Positions 61,088 through 64,000 of a DNA stretch of 64,000 bases are shown here, one piece after another. The notes beneath the pieces are model-generated. The model worked only from the letters and a program-made list of their open reading frames with translations, had not been told where the DNA came from and searched no databases. Source of the DNA: Streptomyces daqingensis. Lineage in GTDB: Bacteria; Actinomycetota; Actinomycetes; Streptomycetales; Streptomycetaceae. Within the stretch, counting starts at the first letter, position 1. Every line of letters starts with the position of its first letter. The stretch is taken from assembly GCF_014645895.1 (NCBI RefSeq), contig NZ_BMMP01000006.1, positions 62,001-126,000 of the forward strand, read 5' to 3'. A program made the position numbers and the translations under genes.

Positions 61088-61559
61088 GGCCGTTCTCCTC
61101 GGTTTACTCGGTTGTCGTCAGCGACGGCCGGGACGGCCATCGCTTGCCTGACGCCTCTGTCGCGCTGTGCCCTGAAGAAGCCCTGTGAGAAGGCCCTTCC
61201 GGGACCGAGTCGCGCTGCCACCACGGAGAGTGGCGAGGCGTGCGAAGTCAGCCCGGTGGTCCGGGCCGCCACCAGAAGTGTACGGGACCCGTGAGGGGCC
61301 TTGCCCCCTCGTCCCAGCGCCTGCACGACAGGCAGGAGGACGGTGCTCACCGGTGAGGCGCGCCGCCCCTCGTACGAGTGAGCGCGGTGTCCACAACTCG
61401 CCGGTTATCCACGGGGTTTCGGCGCTTCGCGCCGCGTCCGTTCACAGTAGGCGATCCTCTGCACACGGACCGGTTCTGGTTCGGTCACGGTCTGCTGGAG
61501 CACGGTCCGTGAGCCGAGTCAGAGTCATGGGCGGAACGCGACTGAGGACGGGGAGGCGC
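61088..61559. promoter_or_regulatory. 472-bp divergent region upstream of rpsB
   Basis: Holds the rpsB promoter and leader on the minus strand and the promoter of the M23 gene on the plus strand. It contains two DnaA-box-like 9-mers, GTGTCCACA (61387-61395) and TTATCCACG (61405-61413), 18 bp apart start to start. Open frames here appear non-coding. Confidence 0.5.
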
Positions 61560-62504
61560 ATGAGGGCGTCGCGGGGGTGCGTGCACGGTGCCGCTATCAG
61601 GGGAGCAGCGCTTCGGGGGCTTGTGCTCTACGCAGTGCTCGCGGCTATCGCGATCTTGGTCGGCACCACGATCACGGACGCGTCGGCATTCGCGATGACC
61701 GGAGAGAGGGGGAACGGGGAGAGGGCACCGCGGTGGAGCGAGCCCAGTCGCCCTTCCGGGGTGCTCGCGAAGCGGCAGCCCGCGAACCGGGAACTCGCCC
61801 CGCGCGGTGAGCGGGTCTGGCCAGTGGCCGGACAGGGAGGCACAGCGAACGCCAGGCCGGAAGTGAGACGCGGATGGGAACCCCCGCCCTCACCGTGGGC
61901 GTCCGGGCATCGGGGTGTCGATCTCGCAGCGGAGCAAGGCCGCCGCGTCCGCTCGGTCGGCAACGGGCGGGTGTCCTTCGCCGGTGAGGTCGCCGGGCGC
62001 GGAGTCCTGTCGATCGAACTCTCGGGAACCGGAGATCCGCCGGTACGCACCACCTATGAGCCCGTACGGCCCTCGGTGCGCAAGGGCGACAAGGTGCGGG
62101 GCGGCCAGGTCGTGGGGACGGTCGCGGACGGTCCGTTCCACTGCCATGACGGCTGCCTGCACTGGGGCGCGCGGCGAGAGGAGCGCTACCTCGACCCGCT
62201 CTCGCTGCTGCCGCCCGGCCTGCTGCGCGGCGGCCCGTCCCGCCTCCTGCCCTTCTACGGGACGCCCGTCCCGGAAGGTGGAGCTGGAGGCGGACGGCGT
62301 GACCCGGCTCGGAACGCCCGGACCGTCAGGGAAAGGGCTCGAACGCCTCCATCCCAGACGGCGAATATCGCAGCAGCGAGCCGTTCGGCCGCCACAGGGA
62401 TCGGCGGAAGCGTTCTGGCCGTGGTCTTGGTGGGGACGGCGCTCCTCGCGCGGCAGCGCCTCAGCCGCACGTGCCGTTCGGCGTGCCTCCGGCGTCCTCC
62501 CTGA
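61560..62504 (+). CDS. M23-family peptidase (LytM-like)
   Basis: Secreted or membrane-linked protein of 314 residues. It has an N-terminal signal-like stretch (LVLYAVLAAIAILVGTTI), a disordered linker, then the M23 core GHRGVDLAAEQG (His/Asp metal pair), VRKGDKVRGGQVVGTVADG and CLHWGARREERYLDPLSLL. The usual YxH before the GD motif is TYEPV, so a zinc-site His may be missing; many actinobacterial relatives share this. A C-terminal hydrophobic helix (GSVLAVVLVGTALL) may anchor it. ATG 61560 is picked over ATG 61527 for its GGGGAGG site. Confidence 0.8.
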   Translation: MRASRGCVHGAAIRGAALRGLVLYAVLAAIAILVGTTITDASAFAMTGERGNGERAPRWSEPSRPSGVLAKRQPANRELAPRGERVWPVAGQGGTANARPEVRRGWEPPPSPWASGHRGVDLAAEQGRRVRSVGNGRVSFAGEVAGRGVLSIELSGTGDPPVRTTYEPVRPSVRKGDKVRGGQVVGTVADGPFHCHDGCLHWGARREERYLDPLSLLPPGLLRGGPSRLLPFYGTPVPEGGAGGGRRDPARNARTVRERARTPPSQTANIAAASRSAATGIGGSVLAVVLVGTALLARQRLSRTCRSACLRRPP

Positions 62505-62505
62505 G

Positions 62506-62526
62506 GCCGCTCGCAGGAGGAGCGGC
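62506..62526. terminator. Hairpin between M23 and TetR genes
   Basis: GCCGCTC (62506-62512) and GAGCGGC (62520-62526), 7-nt loop, between convergent stops. Confidence 0.45.
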
Positions 62527-62555
62527 AGTCTCGGGTGCCCGCCCGCACCGGCAGG

Positions 62556-63137
62556 TCAGCCGGCGACTCCGCTGAGAGCCATGGCGACTGCCGTCTCGGT
62601 GATCTGCTGGGGATCTTCGGCCGCGCCCAGCTCGATACGCCGGACCGCAGCGTCGACGACCCCCTGGAGCAGCATGGCGGTCAGCCGCGGCTGCTGATGG
62701 CCGAGCTCGCCGAGAGCTTCGACGACCATGGCGATCAGGCCGCCGTGGGCGGCGCGGATCCGCTCCCTGGCACCTGCGTCGAGCTCGCCGGCAGAGATCG
62801 CGACCACCGCACGGTGGCGGCGGTCGCCGACGAGCGCCAGCTGCGTGCGTACGTACGCTTCGATTTTCTCCTCAGGCAGCTCTTTCGCCGCCATGGCCGA
62901 TTCGACTTCCGCTGCCCAGACCGGGAAATCGACCGCGCAGAGTTCCTCCACGACAGCGGCCCGGGATCTGAAGTACTCATACACGGAGGAGCGCGCGAGC
63001 CCCGTCCGCTGCGCGAGGGCCGGGAAGCTCAGCGCTTCGGTACCGCCTTCGGACAACAAGGCACGGGCGGCGTCCAGCAGGGCGCCGCGTTGCATGGTCC
63101 GGTGCTCGGCCACGGAGGCCGCTCGAATCCTAGGCAC
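62556..63137 (-). CDS. TetR-family transcriptional regulator
   Basis: 193-residue regulator with an N-terminal TetR helix-turn-helix (LLDAARALLSEGGTEALSF, LAQRTGLARSSVYEYFRSRA) and a C-terminal ligand domain. GTG 63137 follows GGTGGAGG. It lies 46 bp after whiG in the same direction and could be transcribed with it. The ligand and targets are unknown. Confidence 0.9.
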   Translation of the reverse strand: MPRIRAASVAEHRTMQRGALLDAARALLSEGGTEALSFPALAQRTGLARSSVYEYFRSRAAVVEELCAVDFPVWAAEVESAMAAKELPEEKIEAYVRTQLALVGDRRHRAVVAISAGELDAGARERIRAAHGGLIAMVVEALGELGHQQPRLTAMLLQGVVDAAVRRIELGAAEDPQQITETAVAMALSGVAG

Positions 63138-63183
63138 GCCTCCACCTTACGGACGCGGGCCCGGACGCACCGGCCAACCTGGT

Positions 63184-64000
63184 TCATCGGCCGACGTCGA
63201 CGAGCTTCGCCCGGAGCTGCAGCACCGACTTGGTGTGGATCTGGCTGACTCTGCTTTCGGTGACGCCCAGGACCTGGCCGATCTCGGCCAGGGTGAGCCC
63301 CTCGTAGTAGTAGAGGGTGACCACCGTCTTCTCCCTCTCCGGGAGGGTGTTGATGGCACGGGCTAGCAGCCGGCGCATCTCCCGCCCCTCGGCGACCTCC
63401 ACTGGGTCGTCGGCGGCGGTGTCCTCAAGGGTGTCCATGAGGCTGAGCCCCGCGCCGCTTTCACCTCCGACGTGGAGAAGCTCCTCCAGGGCCACGACGT
63501 TCGCCAGCGACAACTGGCTGAATACACCGTGCAGTTCTTCCAGGGGGATGCCCATCTCCTCTGCCACCTCGGATTCCGAGGGGCTGCGGCGCAGGGCCGC
63601 CTCCAGCGAGGCATAGGCACGCTCGACGGCGCGGGCCTTCTGCCTCACCGAGCGGGGGATCCAGTCCAGGGCCCGGAGTTCATCGATCATGGCGCCGCGG
63701 ATGCGCGTGATCGCGTACGTCTCGAACTTGATGGACCGCTCAGGGTCGAACTTCTCGATGGCGTCGATCAGCCCGAAGACTCCTGAGGAGACGAAGTCGG
63801 CCTGCTCAACGTTGGGAGGAAGCCCGACGCTGACCCGGCCGGCCACGTACTTGACGAGCGGGGAGTAGTGGAGGATCAGCTGTTCCCGGAGTGCTTCATC
63901 TCCCGTGGTTTTGTACGACCGCCACAGCTCGTCGAGCGGACTGCGGCCGGCACCGGGCCCGGCGTTCTCGGCTGTGGCCGGTGCGGCTTCGGCGGTGGCC
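63184..64000 (-). CDS. whiG: RNA polymerase sigma factor WhiG, N-terminus beyond window
   Basis: FliA/WhiG-type sigma factor needed for early sporulation of aerial hyphae. The frame runs off the right edge; about 271 residues are visible. Region 2 ([60 protein letters not shown]), region 3 and region 4 ([40 protein letters not shown]) follow each other without break. The match to Streptomyces WhiG as I remember it is very close along the whole length. In S. coelicolor its activity is opposed by the anti-sigma RsiG, not encoded here. Confidence 0.95.
   Translation of the reverse strand, partial: ATAEAAPATAENAGPGAGRSPLDELWRSYKTTGDEALREQLILHYSPLVKYVAGRVSVGLPPNVEQADFVSSGVFGLIDAIEKFDPERSIKFETYAITRIRGAMIDELRALDWIPRSVRQKARAVERAYASLEAALRRSPSESEVAEEMGIPLEELHGVFSQLSLANVVALEELLHVGGESGAGLSLMDTLEDTAADDPVEVAEGREMRRLLARAINTLPEREKTVVTLYYYEGLTLAEIGQVLGVTESRVSQIHTKSVLQLRAKLVDVGR

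Overview
The window is high-GC actinobacterial chromosome. The gene set and order whiG (cut by the right edge), TetR, M23 peptidase, rpsB, tsf, pyrH, frr, cdsA, rlmN, polyamine genes, dxr (cut by the left edge) matches the conserved Streptomyces core as I remember it. GTG and TTG starts with GGAGG-type ribosome binding sites, and third codon positions rich in G or C, fit that genus.

Left part (1-42.5 kb). After dxr, an acyl-CoA dehydrogenase, a metallophosphoesterase and a SnoaL-like protein, most of the next 30 kb looks like polyamine and GABA metabolism. It holds a PotABCD-type ABC transporter with a PuuB-like FAD oxidase in one overlapping operon, three aldehyde dehydrogenases, a putrescine-type aminotransferase with its Lrp/AsnC regulator, gabT, two PucR-type regulators and an SSS-family symporter. 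Together they could take putrescine through 4-aminobutanal and GABA to succinate (inferred). Interspersed are a P-loop membrane ATPase, a PAP2 phosphatase, an animal-type haem peroxidase and an 'adenosine deaminase' that is probably the menaquinone-pathway 6-aminodeoxyfutalosine deaminase. Then come a TPP-dependent enzyme, an ABC ATPase/permease pair with a degenerate signature motif, a LOG-family protein, and a thiamine-type ABC transporter headed by a TPP riboswitch whose 3' end carries the ribosome binding site.

Mobile part (43,608-55,514). An 11.9-kb pSAM2-like actinomycete integrative and conjugative element (AICE) is bounded by perfect 42-bp direct repeats. Its modules are a KorSA-like GntR repressor with a palindromic operator array, a transfer operon (SCO3933-family protein, FtsK-type TraB translocase, Spd-like membrane proteins), a rolling-circle RepSA initiator, an excisionase and a tyrosine integrase. 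The repeat is not a tRNA end: it covers the first seven codons and leader of rlmN. The element supplies its own rlmN-promoter-like sequence next to the gene, so rlmN stays complete. The left end carries a low-GC cargo block: a DUF6932 nucleotidyltransferase-like gene overlapping a gene of unknown function, and a broken gene. Beside the cargo is a nested 109-bp inverted repeat that may be a replication or transfer site.

Right part (55.5-64 kb). A GNAT acetyltransferase precedes the housekeeping block cdsA-frr-pyrH-tsf-rpsB (all minus strand), with long hairpins after rpsB and tsf. A plus-strand M23 peptidase, a TetR regulator and the sporulation sigma factor whiG follow. No rRNA, tRNA or CRISPR array was seen.
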